Assembly (NCBI GenBank): GCA_001557505.1
Contig: LSAX01000002.1
Span: 1,302,001 to 1,366,000, forward strand
Source: Reticulascus tulasneorum
Lineage: Eukaryota > Ascomycota > Sordariomycetes > Glomerellales > Reticulascaceae
Direction: 5' to 3'
DNA length: 64,000 nt
A program made the translations under genes and the position numbers. Positions 11,993 to 23,524 of the stretch are shown piece by piece (within the stretch, counting starts at the first letter, position 1; every line of letters begins with the position of its first letter). Under the pieces are notes generated by a model. The model saw only the letters and a program-made list of their open reading frames with translations. It did no database searches and was not told the origin of the DNA.

Positions 11993-12674
11993 ATGATGTC
12001 GTTCAGTAAGCAGCTTGCCGTGGCCGCCGCTTTGGTTCTCCAGGCCCACGCCACTACCATCGATATCAGCGTCGGAGACGGCAGTTTCGTCTTCTCACCC
12101 AATGTCATCAAGGCCGAGCTGAATGATGTATTGGAGTTCCACTTCTTTCCCAGGAACCACAGCGTGGTGATGGGCGACTACTCGCAGCCTTGCAACCCTG
12201 CATCCGCCGGCGGCTTCTTCTCGGGTTTCGTTCCAGTCACTTCAGGCGAAGGGGTATGGCCCCTCAGCATTATGCATACCGCCAAGCTATGAGCTATACT
12301 AATGAAAGCTCTAGCCCGACGTCTTTAGGGTTACCGTCACCAGTACGGATCCGATTTTCTTCTACTGCAGCCAAGGAAGTCATTGCGCCCAGGGCATGGT
12401 TGCGGTTGTCAATCCAAGCGAGAGCCAAACTCTGGAGACATATGCCCTGAATGCCGTCGGCAAGACTTCTGTCTCTCCTGCCTCAGCTTTCGGTGGCGAA
12501 CTCACTCCGGATGATTCTGAAGAGACTCCGTCGTCCTCGCCGTCCTCCACTCCTTCACCAACAGTAGCTGCAACACCGTCTCCAAGTGTTAGCCAGCCAG
12601 GTGGTGCTGGTGCTTTGAAGGCGTCTGTTGCTGGCATTCTTGCGGCTATTGGCCTGGCCGTCCTGATGGCTTAG
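11993..12674 (+). CDS. Secreted cupredoxin-fold protein with GPI-type tail
   Basis: Join 11993..12253, 12315..12674 gives 206 residues. The 61-base intron starts GTATGG, has a TACTAAT branch and ends TAG, and is phase 0. Residues 1-20 are a signal peptide (cleavage likely near AHA-TT). Residues 21-120 match the fungal extracellular cupredoxin family. The copper ligands are visible as His56 (RNHSVV), Cys105 (FFYCSQ), His110 and Met115 (HCAQGM), so a type 1 copper site is plausible. A Ser/Thr/Pro linker (about 130-175) is followed by a hydrophobic C-terminus of about 20 residues ending in MA, typical of a GPI-anchor signal. It should sit on the cell wall or plasma membrane. Some relatives are involved in development or stress, but the precise role is unknown. 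Confidence 0.88.
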
Positions 12675-13425
12675 GAGGTGTTTATAATTAGCTGCTCGCT
12701 TTACAGCGGAGTCGTATGTGTTGGGTTGATGAGAAGGTCTCATGATTGTATTCAAGATACTTTGTCTTTCTTTGCTAGTATTTACATCTTCATCAAAGGT
12801 CTGTCACAATTCCAGTAATAAAAGCTGTTTTGGTACTCATTAAGCAGTATCTGATGTAATAACACTACGAGACCTGCTAGTCAATAGTGAGGTCTTCTTC
12901 CTGTCAGATATCTATCCAATATCAAACGAACGCCGGCTCCTCCCATGATCCATAAATATAAGAAGCTTGTGGGCTGAATAAAGGTTTACAGCTTTAGGCA
13001 TGTTGGTATTATTCTAGTTAGCCCTGAAAGAAATAGTTCCTCTGACTAAGGTAGCCGTAGCTCGCATGTTGAGAAACATAATTGCCAGCCCGCTTTCAAA
13101 GCAGAGCACGATCTAGAGTCCGGATTGAACTAGGTGATAGGAAGAACGCTCAGTGAATCCGCATGTTGTCTTCACCATGGTCAATACCCCCGGGAAAACA
13201 ATGACCAGTCTCAAAGTCCTGCAGTAGTCACTTGACAAGATATCAATGCTTGGGTGCATATATTGAATTGCCCAATGAAGTATCCTGAACATATACAAAT
13301 CATGAAATCCGAGGTATCTCACCAAAGATATGCGTACCGATGCCCAGACCCAAAAGTTGTTTTTTTGAAGAGCCTCCTAATGCATGATAAATGAAGAAAT
13401 GGTCGTAAGGAGCGTCCCATAGGTA
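12675..13425. other. Intergenic, convergent
   Basis: The 3' flanks of the cupredoxin and AFG1 genes. It is AT-rich with no ORF of note; it probably holds both 3' UTRs. Confidence 0.6.
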
Positions 13426-15234
13426 TCACATGCTGTCTTCCATCTGTCGACTCCTGACCTTTGCCCAGTCGTCGCGTTCCTTTTTACCTCCCTCGCGTTC
13501 CAAGCCCATGCCTCGTTCAACCCATTCCCGGCTGCCCATGTGGGCAAGTCTCGAGAGAGCTCGCGCAAATGCAAACGCCTCCTCTTCACCTGAAAACATA
13601 CCCGAGCTCTTGATCTGATTAATGTTCTGGTCCAGATCTTCCAGGACATGTATTGCTGCCTTGTCTGCGTCATGGCCCTTGACGTCCTTGCCGGCTTGCT
13701 TCGAAAGTGACTCCTCGATCTCAGCTCGCGACACAAATAGCTCCGTGAGGGGCTTTGCTGTAGTCATGACCAGCTTGGCACGCGACTCATATGCTGCATC
13801 GATGAACGTGATGAAGCGACGTGCAAGATCGCGTTCCCGGTACGTCATCCCCGGAATGTCAGTGACGATAAATGCGTCATAATTGCGCATAAGCTCGAGG
13901 TAGTCGGCAGCAGAGGTCGGCCGGCCGATCAACTCGTCAAAAGTAAACCAGGCACACCGGCCGCTGACCCGAGGAACGTAGATCTCCCGACCCCAGACCT
14001 TTTGAACCTCTGGGTGCGGCTCTGGAGTGTCCGGATCCCCTAAGAAGCGGAACCACTTCTGGGCATGCGACTGTGCATGGGCATCTAGCGGCGTATGATA
14101 TACCCCAGATGGCGGTCTTGGAATCTTTCGATAATCTGTCGGTGAATCGAGATTGATAACATGTAGTCTGTTCTTCAACAGTTTAATAGCTGGGACGAAA
14201 GATTCCCGTTGTATTCCATTTTTGTAGAGGTCGTCTGGTTGTCGATTTGACGTCGTCACCAACACAACACCATGGGCCATAAGGGCTTCCAACAGTCTGC
14301 ATAATGGTCAGCTCAAACTACCGTACGGATGAATGCAAAAGTCCAGACTCACCTCCTTAGAATCATAGCGTCTGCCACATCAGTACACTGGAACTCGTCG
14401 AAGCAAAGCACATTGCCATGCTGTGCAATATCGGCTGCTACAAATGGAACGGCATCAATATCACTGCCATGCTGCATCTTCATCTGGTGCAGCCTCTTAT
14501 GCACATCCTGCATGAAGTTGTGAAAATGTATTCTCGTCTTTGACTTGACAGAGCTCGGAAGGGTGTCGTAGAAGAGATCCATGAGCATAGTTTTGCCGCT
14601 ACCGACATCGCCATAGAGATACAGTCCACGAGGCAGATTATTCGGTATAGGCCCTATTGTCGCGCTGCCGGCCTTTCCTCCGCCCCCAAACCATGATCCG
14701 AACAGGGATTTCGAGGGTTTTAGCGCCTCGAGACTGGGATGTACGATGGGCGGCGCATGGTAGTGTACTAGCTCGTCGTGCAGGTGCTGCAGACTCTGTA
14801 TAATTCCTGTGCAGGACGGTCAGCTATAGTCATGGTGCTGGCCTAGCAAGACACATACCCCTTTGATGCTCGTCGTTGCGCAATAAGCCACCGTCTACCC
14901 GACGGTCATACTCTTGTAGCGGTCCTATATCATCGTGGTTCACTAGAACTAGGTCAGCCCAGCTGCTCCATCCGCTGCGCGTGTGCAACTAACCATTCTT
15001 AATATTAGAGGCCGCAACAGTCGCTGTCCGTCTCGGTCCGGTCGCGCGACGTGCGGGGAAGACCAGTGAAGTATACCGCGACACAGATCGGTCAGTACCC
15101 CAAGGCGGCGCTATTCGCGCCTTGTCGAGGCAGGATGTACATAACGCACGCCGCCTTGCGTACTTAGGGAGGACTCGAGGTCGGAGAGGGATTCGGAGGT
15201 TTCGAAGCGGGCTCGGTGAGATGCCGCCGCGCAT
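13426..15234 (-). CDS. AFG1: Afg1/Lace1-type mitochondrial AAA ATPase
   Basis: Join complement(13426..14296, 14353..14806, 14859..14942, 14994..15234) gives 441 residues; all three introns have GT-AG ends and consistent phases. The N-terminus is rich in Arg and Ser with few acidic residues, a mitochondrial presequence. The Afg1 signature follows: [10 protein letters not shown] and EHQRGIIQSLQ (about 85-115), Walker A GDVGSGKT at 174-181, Walker B VLCFDEFQ at about 241-248 followed by [10 protein letters not shown], sensor-like [14 protein letters not shown], then the conserved RFI(T)F(I)DAAYE block. In yeast and animals Afg1/LACE1 is an inner-membrane ATPase that helps degrade or assemble cytochrome oxidase subunits. 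The length is close to the family norm. The start is the first ATG of the presequence frame. Confidence 0.93.
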
Positions 15235-16008
15235 CTTCGATTTGTATTCGGTTGAAAGTGTAAACGTCTATAGGTAAACTGATAGCTGGGAACATGATAT
15301 GGGAGTGCCCGAGTCACTCGGAGGACAAAGGGTGCGAATAAATTGCTATTTCGTAACTTCGTGGCAGCATTTGGAGGTTTCGCAAGCTCTTTAAAATGAC
15401 GCCATGTCTGTCTGTCACACGAGAGCCTCTAAAAGCACCGACGGTGTGGGACGATCATCGGCTCAATAAGTACAAGCCGATTGCCGAGCGGATGCCGAAA
15501 ACGGGTTTGGCTTACAATCCTTATGCAACTATCCGTAGATGTCCTTGGCTTACTGCAGAGTACACTTGGCTTGCATATTCTATATCCACATGGTCGCAAA
15601 GTGAACCCGAAAGGTTGGCATTCGTACTTCAAATATGTCGCTGAATGATTCCGGAGATAGGCTATCTTAAATAGTAGGCAGTATTTCTATAGCCCCGTTA
15701 AATAAGTTTGCTCGCCAGTATAGTGAATAAGTGCCAGATGAGGTCGGAGAAGACAATTCTTGTTGTACGAGTTGGAGCATTCAACGAAGCATGTAATTGC
15801 TGATACATATATATCTCAAAGCATACCGGCGCCGTGAGCTTAGCTTTCACTTTGCCCAAGGGCCCATTTGTGATAAGGCTCCGAAGCGGAAGGTTATAGC
15901 CCGTGACGACGTACCCATTTCCAAGCTCATATGCAGCCTCTGTTCCGCTCTCTCTCCAGACATGTAAACCATAAAAGCCTAGCCATATCAGTTGGTTGCT
16001 AGCCACCC
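15235..16008. other. Intergenic, AFG1 promoter and LAP1 3' flank
   Basis: No supported gene. A 102-codon minus-strand ORF at 15698-16006 begins immediately after the LAP1 stop and has no recognised motif. The AFG1 promoter lies next to 15235. Confidence 0.5.
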
Positions 16009-17329
16009 TTACAATTCTTCGAAAAGACTTTCCTCCTCCTTCTCGAGCGCAGCAAAGTCAGTAAATCCAAGCTCGTAAACAAGGCCCAACGTCATCTTAG
16101 CATGCTCGAGCATGTGGTCGAAAGAGAGATACTTGATCAGGTCATCAACACCGTGAATGTGACCGTCCGAGTTTTCGAACGAGGACTCAATAACGAAGGC
16201 GGATGGGTAGCCAGCCTTACTGGCAGACGCGTGGTCTGAGCAGGCATATCCGCACTTGGTCTCGATGAAAGGAATGTTGCAGTACTAAACATCTTGTTAG
16301 CAACTAAATTGGACTTTGGACTCGGTGGGTGGGAATCGACTTACCTCGACAATGACCTTCTTGATGAACTCGGTCAAGCCGGGGTCCACGAAGTCGGTAA
16401 TGACGCCAACGCTTTCCAGCTCACCAGCATCGATAGTCTTCTGGACGAAGCCTGTCATATCCTGCTGCAGCATGGCCTTGACATCACGATGCGCCTTCTC
16501 GTAGGTGGAGAAGATGGCCTGGCTACCAAGTAAACCACCCTCTTCAGCGCTATACCAGTGGAACTCGATGGTGTTCTCGGCCTTGCCCTTGACGACGTCC
16601 TTGGACAGCAATAGGGTTCGGAAGACCTCGAGAATAGTGACGGTACCACTGCCATCATCATCCGCACCAGGTGCGGCGAGAATGCTCGGTAGCCAGAGGT
16701 TGATGGAATCCTGATGAGCTCCGATGATGACGGTGCTATTTGTTCGACCGGGAATCGTGGCAATGATGGAGCTTTGCTGCCAAGTGTGTTTGAAGGGTTC
16801 GGCGAATACATGTTCTTCTGCGCCGGCGTCCTTGATGATGCCGTTGATCTGGGCGAGCAGCCACTCAGATGACTGACGGCCGTAGTCGGACTTGTAGTAT
16901 CGGGTATGAAAGCTGGTGAACTTCTCGAGGTTGCTTTCCATCTCGGATTTCGTCAGGTTCTTCAGGAGAGGCTTGACCTCGTCCTGGAGGGTGCACTTTT
17001 TGGGGAATGTGCTCTTCCTCTGAGCGTTGATGCGGCTGGCGCCGAGGTCTCGGGTCTCGGTGATGTCGAAGAAGGTCTTGCCATTCTGCAAACTAAAGCA
17101 TCAGTATACTGGGTTTAGATACACGAGTATGTGAATATGATCGTACGCGGCGCAGCTCCCACTTCTCGTCCTCGGTCACCCATTGCGTCTTGCCTGGTGC
17201 AAGCTCAATCAGATAGGTCTCTGGTTCCGGCCCTCCCAGGACGACATTGTCTCCCTCGGTCTGCTCGACAAAGCGGCCCCAGGCGGCTTGCAGGAGAATC
17301 GCAAATAGTGAAGCTCGGGTGGCCTTCAT
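16009..17329 (-). CDS. lap1: Secreted leucine aminopeptidase (M28 family, Lap1 type)
   Basis: Join complement(16009..16284, 16345..17085, 17147..17329) gives 399 residues, near the usual 380-400 for this family. All introns are phase 0; the second has a clear GCTAAC branch. Residues 1-18 are a signal peptide, followed by a propeptide. Catalytic and zinc residues are visible: His185 and Asp187 in GAHQDS, Asp203 in GADDDGSG, Glu242/243 in AEEGGLLGS, Asp270 in QDMTG and His326 in CSDHAS. The CNIPF...[10 protein letters not shown] segment also supplies the conserved disulphide cysteines. The enzyme removes N-terminal amino acids, preferring leucine, from extracellular peptides for nutrition. Confidence 0.95.
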
Positions 17330-18328
17330 TTTGACGAAGGATAATGGATGTGATGGCGATTACAGTGTTTGTAGAAGGGAGGTTTGAGACGCCGGGAATG
17401 GTCATCGTCACTCGTGGGTGCTCTATTAGGCAGGACCTGGGACTCTCCGTCAACGTCAGCTGCCGCAGGTAGCTCGTGCTTTCGTGCTACGTACCTCAGG
17501 TATCTACCTCACCTCTACTGTACCTTAGGTACCCCTGCTCGGAGGTGAGTGGTGTCCAAGCTTCTGATAAGCGAGCGCTATCTACGAGTTCCTACCTAGT
17601 GAAACATCCCTATCAACCAACCAAGAGCTGGCATTCCGAACAATAACTGACCAGCTTATTATGACCCCTCCGTCCCCCGCGATGCGGTTGCCTAGGTGCC
17701 TACAGTACCTACCTAAGTTCCGATAACACCAGCTCATGATGGGCTAAAATAAGAGACGGCCAGTAACGTCGTTCGGTGCCTGACTCGAATCTCACATCAC
17801 TGACTCGTAGAACTACTAAAGTACTGCAGAGTATCATCGATCACATAAGCTGCCAACGGAAGAATATGATGCTACATGACTGAACTACTACCCCCAACAA
17901 CTATTACCGATCACCTCTGGACTAAAGAAAATGCCCGCGCTGAGACGAAAGTAACAAGGATTGAAGTCATCGTTTCAGCCAGTAGTTATGTTTGTGAAAG
18001 ACGTATCCCAATAATAACAACCCTCAATGTCTACGTCACCCTGGTAATATGCACCGGCTGGTAAGCTCATGGATCATGGTCACTGGAGCTTCCGGAAACT
18101 CTGATAGCGGACTTCACCCCCACCTAAATTGCTCCGGGATTCCACTGCTACCTAGATGTCGCGGGGTCCTCCGAGTCACCACATTACAACCTTCCTCAGC
18201 TCCTCATCCGATAGAGCAGCGTATTCCATAAGCAAGCATCTCGACTTTTGAAGGCTCCATTCTTCTTCGGTCTTCAAAAACCTCTATCGGCTTGCCAAAC
18301 GATTGGCCAAGTCACATCCCGTAGCAAA
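17330..18328. other. Divergent promoter region between lap1 and the phosphatase gene
   Basis: About 1 kb with no supported gene. Near 17470-17720 the motif ACCTACCT/AGGTAGGT recurs several times (for example acctcaggtatctacctcacc), a short degenerate repeat that could be regulatory or neutral. Confidence 0.5.
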
Positions 18329-19333
18329 ATGGATCATCAGCAAGGCGTCTCGACGAGCGCAATGCCCGCCGCGCCATACAGTCTTCGCCCTCCCAGTCCG
18401 CCGTACATCCACGTTCCCTCGGCGCTCTCGACCGGCCAATCCTCCATAGAGCTCGTGCCCTCGTACGAGAACGTCGACTCTAGCACCCTAACACACGACG
18501 ACCTTTATATCGTCACCAAGAGCAGAACCCAAGTAGCCACGGACGCATCCGCAAATTGGGCGTACGAAAGCCGGCGACAGGCACAACCAATTCTCGACTT
18601 CCTCTACCTGGGACCCTCCTCTGTAGCGCGCGATCACAAATGGCTTCGCGATGAGGGTATCACCCTCATACTCGTAGCACGGCATTCAAGCGTCGCCATG
18701 GCGCGGTTGATGAGTGTGGATAAGGCAGCGCAGGCACTGGGGATCAGCGCCGAGTACGTGGATGTATCGGGTTACAACGAGCTGATCCGCGCATTCCCCG
18801 AGATAGTGGGAAGGATCAACGACCATTTGCTCTCCATCTACAGGAGTCAGGCTATGGACGTTCCAGACAACGTGCCCGGGGGCAAGATGGTGATAGACCA
18901 GCGCAACTTCCGCAAAGGCAAGGTGCTAGTATGCTGCGAGACTGGCAACGACCGCTCTGCAACAGTAGTAGCGGCTTACATCATGTCTGTATTCGCCAGG
19001 GACATGGTTTCGACGCTGCAGTTCATCAGCATTCAGCGCTTTTGCTGTAACTTTGACGAGGAGATCAAACGCATTCTGCAATCGTGGGAAGATATCCTGC
19101 AGGCTCGGAGGAATGTTTCGCAAGCACAACGGGATGCATCGCCGTTTCCGCCTCCCGCGCAAGGAGCTGCGCTAAGGAGCGGGGGGAAACGAGGAATCGA
19201 AGATACGCTGGACGATGAGGACATGGAAATGGGCGAAGGCTATAGCAGCTTCGCACTCGATCGGGACCGATATATGGACAGGGACAAATTTGCGCCATTT
19301 GTCGATGTCAAGGACGACATGACACCGGGTTGA
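18329..19333 (+). CDS. Dual-specificity protein phosphatase (STYX-like fold with active-site Cys)
   Basis: Single exon, 334 residues from the ATG at 18329; the frame is open further upstream but has no earlier ATG. The phosphatase domain starts at about residue 90 (QPILDFLYLGPSSVARD) and runs to about 265. The signature is VCCETGNDRSATVV: Cys203, then five residues, then Arg209, the CX5R loop of cysteine-based phosphatases, followed by SAT in place of the more usual SG/ST. Animal STYX pseudophosphatases lack the cysteine; here it is present, so catalysis is possible. The general acid Asp is probably in the VDVSGYNE region. The C-terminal 65 residues are acidic and disordered. The substrate is unknown. 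Confidence 0.85.
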   Translation: MDHQQGVSTSAMPAAPYSLRPPSPPYIHVPSALSTGQSSIELVPSYENVDSSTLTHDDLYIVTKSRTQVATDASANWAYESRRQAQPILDFLYLGPSSVARDHKWLRDEGITLILVARHSSVAMARLMSVDKAAQALGISAEYVDVSGYNELIRAFPEIVGRINDHLLSIYRSQAMDVPDNVPGGKMVIDQRNFRKGKVLVCCETGNDRSATVVAAYIMSVFARDMVSTLQFISIQRFCCNFDEEIKRILQSWEDILQARRNVSQAQRDASPFPPPAQGAALRSGGKRGIEDTLDDEDMEMGEGYSSFALDRDRYMDRDKFAPFVDVKDDMTPG

Positions 19334-20401
19334 GGCAGGAGGCTGCATACCAGGGGTCAAGTCATTGACGATACTGCGTCAACACTTTCTTAGAAATCAA
19401 GCGGTGGCAGAATGATGCTCTTGAACCTTTCACTTTGGACTTCGACTGGCGTTGGAAGGAAAATTATACCCATGCTTTTAGAGAAAATCGGAGCTCGAGC
19501 AGCATTGCGATGCTTGAAGTTAGCTTATGTATATGTTCAGGAATCATAGACGAGGAGACGCTTGTGGCCAAGGTTGTCTGTCATGGTCATCACCATCTGA
19601 TTATCGGGTTGTCATGCCACGCGTTCATTAGAATCTGACATAAAAGTAATTAGTAGCCTCGAGGTAGATACATGGCCAGCTAATTACATGCAAAGCTGGC
19701 AAGAATGACCCAAGCTAGATGTTAGGGTGAACTGTTTATAAGATGTGACCGGGTTCACCATGATGAACAGACACTTACAACGAAATTTCAAACTACATCC
19801 CGCATAGCTTTTGCCATACATGCACCTCCTTCCTCTAGTTTGATTTACTTTACTTCCTCAACTTCGAGAACAACAGCCATACACGTCGCCGGCTCGTGCT
19901 CCGGCAGACCGCACCGTTCTCCCTGCCTCATACACCTCACTCCAAACCCTGAACCAAGAAAGCCATCTTGATCCAGAGCATCGTTTCGTGCAATCTTCAG
20001 TTTCCCATGCGTGCTGGACAGGATTCTTGCTCAGCATAAGAAAAGTGCTCTTGCCTACCCTCAGTCAGGGGCAGGCCGTGTTGTGAGGGCATCTTCCTCT
20101 CGACACAACTCTATGCTCGGCAAGGTCACGCTTCTGCCATATTGACATACTCTGGACTAATTTCAGTTCGCTCCTGCCTTATTCTAACTTGAATTGTGAG
20201 AAGACTTCGATTCGGTAAGTACCCCTAATTCTCACACACAAGCTTGCACCAACTCACAACACTTACGCGATACAGCATCAACAACGCGTCCCTATTTCAC
20301 TGCTTCCCCTCTGACATCCTTCACTCGGTCAACATCGCGGCATTAAGCAAGCTACATATCATACGCTCACTAGCATTTGATACATATCATGATCACTCAT
20401 C
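19334..20401. other. Intergenic with probable long 5' leader
   Basis: No gene is supported. A donor-like GTAAGTACC near 20215 and an acceptor-like TACAG near 20275 suggest that the 5' UTR of the following gene may contain an intron; this is inference from splice signals only. Confidence 0.4.
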
Positions 20402-23400
20402 ATGGAATCTAGGTCTCTGAGACGAACAACTCTCAAGCGTCGAGTTGGGATCTACGAAGAGGATAACATACCGCCTCTGGAGCGTCCAGCATTCGTCTTG
20501 CCTGACATTCCCTACGACCCTACACTAGCTACACACTGTGCCTTCCCATCTCTGCCTCTTAACCATCCCGAATTAGGGCCATCCGAGGCTATCAAGATAG
20601 CTAGGGAGGAGCAAGTCGGTGTGCCTCAAGAGCTGAGGACCAACTTCCATAACTGTGAAGGTGGGCGTTTCCTCAGAATCCCTTCAAAATGATGTACTAA
20701 TATACAGGTAGTGCCACTCTCATCCAACGGACATCAGCTTGCCGTCACCCTCTCGCCTCCGAAGAACATGGACCCAACTCACGCCCAGCAGAGCGACGGT
20801 GGCGAGCCCATGGATGTCGTTTCGCCAGATGGTGGTACGAACAATGAAAGTCAGCAGAAAGAATCAACGAAAAACTTTCTGAACTACATCACACAGGACA
20901 TCGACTGGGGCTCTGACGATGAGACTGACAGCCCTGCTCAGCCCGACAAGACATCGCAACCCTGGTATATGAAAATGCACCATCCCGGACCAGCTAATCA
21001 AACAGCTCTGCAGCCGCAGGCAGTGACCTGGCGGGATCTATCCATAGGTATTCAGTGGGCAGTTCTCAAAACAGTAACTGCAGAGCACCCTTTCAGTATT
21101 GCAACCACCGTCGTTCTGCGTCTTTCAAACGATGAGATCTCTGATTTCCTCAAAGTATATCGGCAAGAGCTGGATGCCCAACTCAAATACGAGGCTCGTA
21201 TTAAGAATGTTGAATGGCTCAAGCTTAAAGCCGAGGCAGACAGAATGCAGGTTGAGATGTGGCAATTACTGGCACTCAACCGCCCAGCCTTGCCCACGGA
21301 TACCATTGTGGCCGACGAGATCGTGAAAGCCACACAGTTCCTTACGGACATTGGAAGAAAGGAATTTGCAAAGGACCTCGACGACTGGCGTGGAGTATCT
21401 ACCTCCTTCGTCGAGCTCCCTATCGAGGCAGCGATTTGGGAAGATTGCGTCCAGAGAGCTCGCAGAGAGGAGGCCGCTAACCAGCGTGTTGCGAACGAGT
21501 TGGCGGATGCTCATCAAACCCACCAAGAACGGCACAATTCAGGTCATCAGACGTTCCAGAACTGGAAGAGTTCAGGCATTTTCAACCCTTCATCAACCCA
21601 ATCCCCTAGCTGGCGGCGAGAGACTGTACCTGGCTCTTTCGTTGGTACTCAACTCGAGCATGTTGGCGCCCGTGACGGTCGAAATCAGAATGCTGTCCCT
21701 GCTGATCGCTTGGTTCAACGTGAACTAGCTAGTCCTTCAATGACAGGAAAGATTCAGCAACATCCCGGATCACAGTTGGGAACGGCAGGAACACACTCGG
21801 CTTCTGCATATGGACTTTCATCTCGTGGCGGATACCAAACTTTTGTCAACGGCCCAACTCAAGCTGGTAGTGGACTTCGGATGCCAACAACGACCCCTAC
21901 CGCTGTAGATGTCCAGTTGCCCAAGTATCCATCAACTGGACCCGGATACCAACGGCAGACATCTACTCCAAATCAAGGTGTAGCGGATACGACCCAACTA
22001 TCAGGAGGATATGTCCTCACTAGACGCCCCTCAGCTAGCTTGCTGTCGCCCGTGAATCGATACGGTTTGCCCGCCGTTGTTCCAAATCAAGGTGGCAGAG
22101 GTGTAACGCGAAACACTGGAGCTAATCAGCTAATGAGCTCTCTGACACCAAATCAGTTGCTGCCCGGCAATGCATACGAATCCGGTAGAGCCGTGCCTAA
22201 CCAGGCAGGACGAGGCATGGCTGTTGGAGGGGGCTTTCCACCTCTTAATCGAGGTACTACTGCGAATGGATACCTGGGACCTGCAATTGACCGAAGCAGA
22301 GCTCGAGAGGGCCAAGGCATCGAGGCGGCGAAGCAGGGATATGACTTGAGAATGACCGTGCACGCGCCGAGCTTTACTCCCAACCCTATCCCCACCAGCA
22401 CAACTGTTCTCCACGCCCAAGTTCCAAAAGCACCGGCGATTTCGGGATCTCAGCGCGGACGCAAGAGATCTGCCGTGCCGGACGACGACGATGAGTATGA
22501 GGACGATGGCGAGCTTCCAGCGGAACCGGATGATGAGTACTCTCCTCCAAAGAAGCGAGCGAGAGGATCGCGGAAGTCATCTAGTGCCAAGAAATCGCAA
22601 ACGTCTTCCAAGGCCCATGCTAAGGCTCAACTCCAGCCTCTTCCTGCTGCAGACGTCACGCAGGAGGTGAAGGCCAAAGGTCGAAAGGCCACTGAAATGG
22701 TAGATCAGGCCGAGGTAGCTAAGAACATAACTTCAACCTACTCGTATGGGAAATCCCGCCCCAGTGATTCGTCGGCCACACATGATAAAGGCAGAGGAGG
22801 AAACGTTGCGGCTGCGGACATTGCGGCTGCGGACATTGCGGCTGTGCAAGGACTTGCTCGCGCTGAACCGACCAATAAGGCGGAGAGACTAGTAGTTCAG
22901 TCTGATGTCCATGATGCGGCTCAGTCCTCACCTGCGGCTGTACTCCAAGCCCAAGAACAACCTTCGCGCCGGCGCCCGGCTCGTTTATACAGACATATTC
23001 CAGTGAAAGCAAGGCCAGGCCGTGCAACTAAACCATCTGTTAAGCTCGAGACTGCAGCGAGATATGCTCGATCAGCAGAAAATGCGCTTTACGCGACAGA
23101 ATCGCATCACGCGTTTTTTGCGGAGGAGGCAGATCTAACCTCAGCAGATGCCCAGCGGCTGGTGAATGGGCGAGCAAAGCCGCACAAGAAGCCTAGATCG
23201 GAGGCAGGCATGACGTTGAACGATTGTGCTGAAGAATATCCTCTGATGACAGAACACAAAGGGCAAAAGAAGCGGAACGCCAAGAATGCCGAGTTTGCGG
23301 AAGTTGCGCGGTGGGCTCACTATGCTAATCACGCGGAGTTCGCATATTTTGACCGTCGGTCACTCACAGCCGGCGTGCGGACCGACGCCCTGGCACTAGG

Positions 23401-23524
23401 TGAGTCTCCGCAGGGTGAAGTCTCGGAAGACGAGATCGAACAAGATGGTGAAGAGCTCTCTGAAGGAGCAGAAGCATCGGAGGAAGAAGACACAGACCAT
23501 AACGAGGTCAATAATGACGTGTAG
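20402..23524 (+). CDS. Large hypothetical nuclear-type protein
   Basis: Join 20402..20660, 20712..23524 gives 1,023 residues. The 51-base intron (GTGGGC donor, CTAAT branch) ends at tandem acceptors four bases apart (ACAG at 20707, GTAG at 20711); only the second keeps the frame. No family is recognised. Residues 1-86 are compact, Pro-rich and likely conserved; about 180-330 are helical. The middle (about 370-650) is Gln/Pro/Gly-rich and disordered. An acidic tract (DDDDEYEDDGE) next to SPPKKRARGSRK is a probable bipartite nuclear signal. A perfect 15-base repeat encodes AAADI units near 22800. Toward the C-terminus come Ala/aromatic repeats (ARYARSAENALYA, AEFAEVARWAHYANHAEFAYF), then an acidic tail. 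A nuclear scaffold or chromatin role is a guess from composition. Confidence 0.8.

Noticed and set aside
15698..16006. 102-codon minus-strand ORF just after the lap1 stop
   Set aside because: No ATG context, motif or splice link; most likely 3' UTR reading open by chance.
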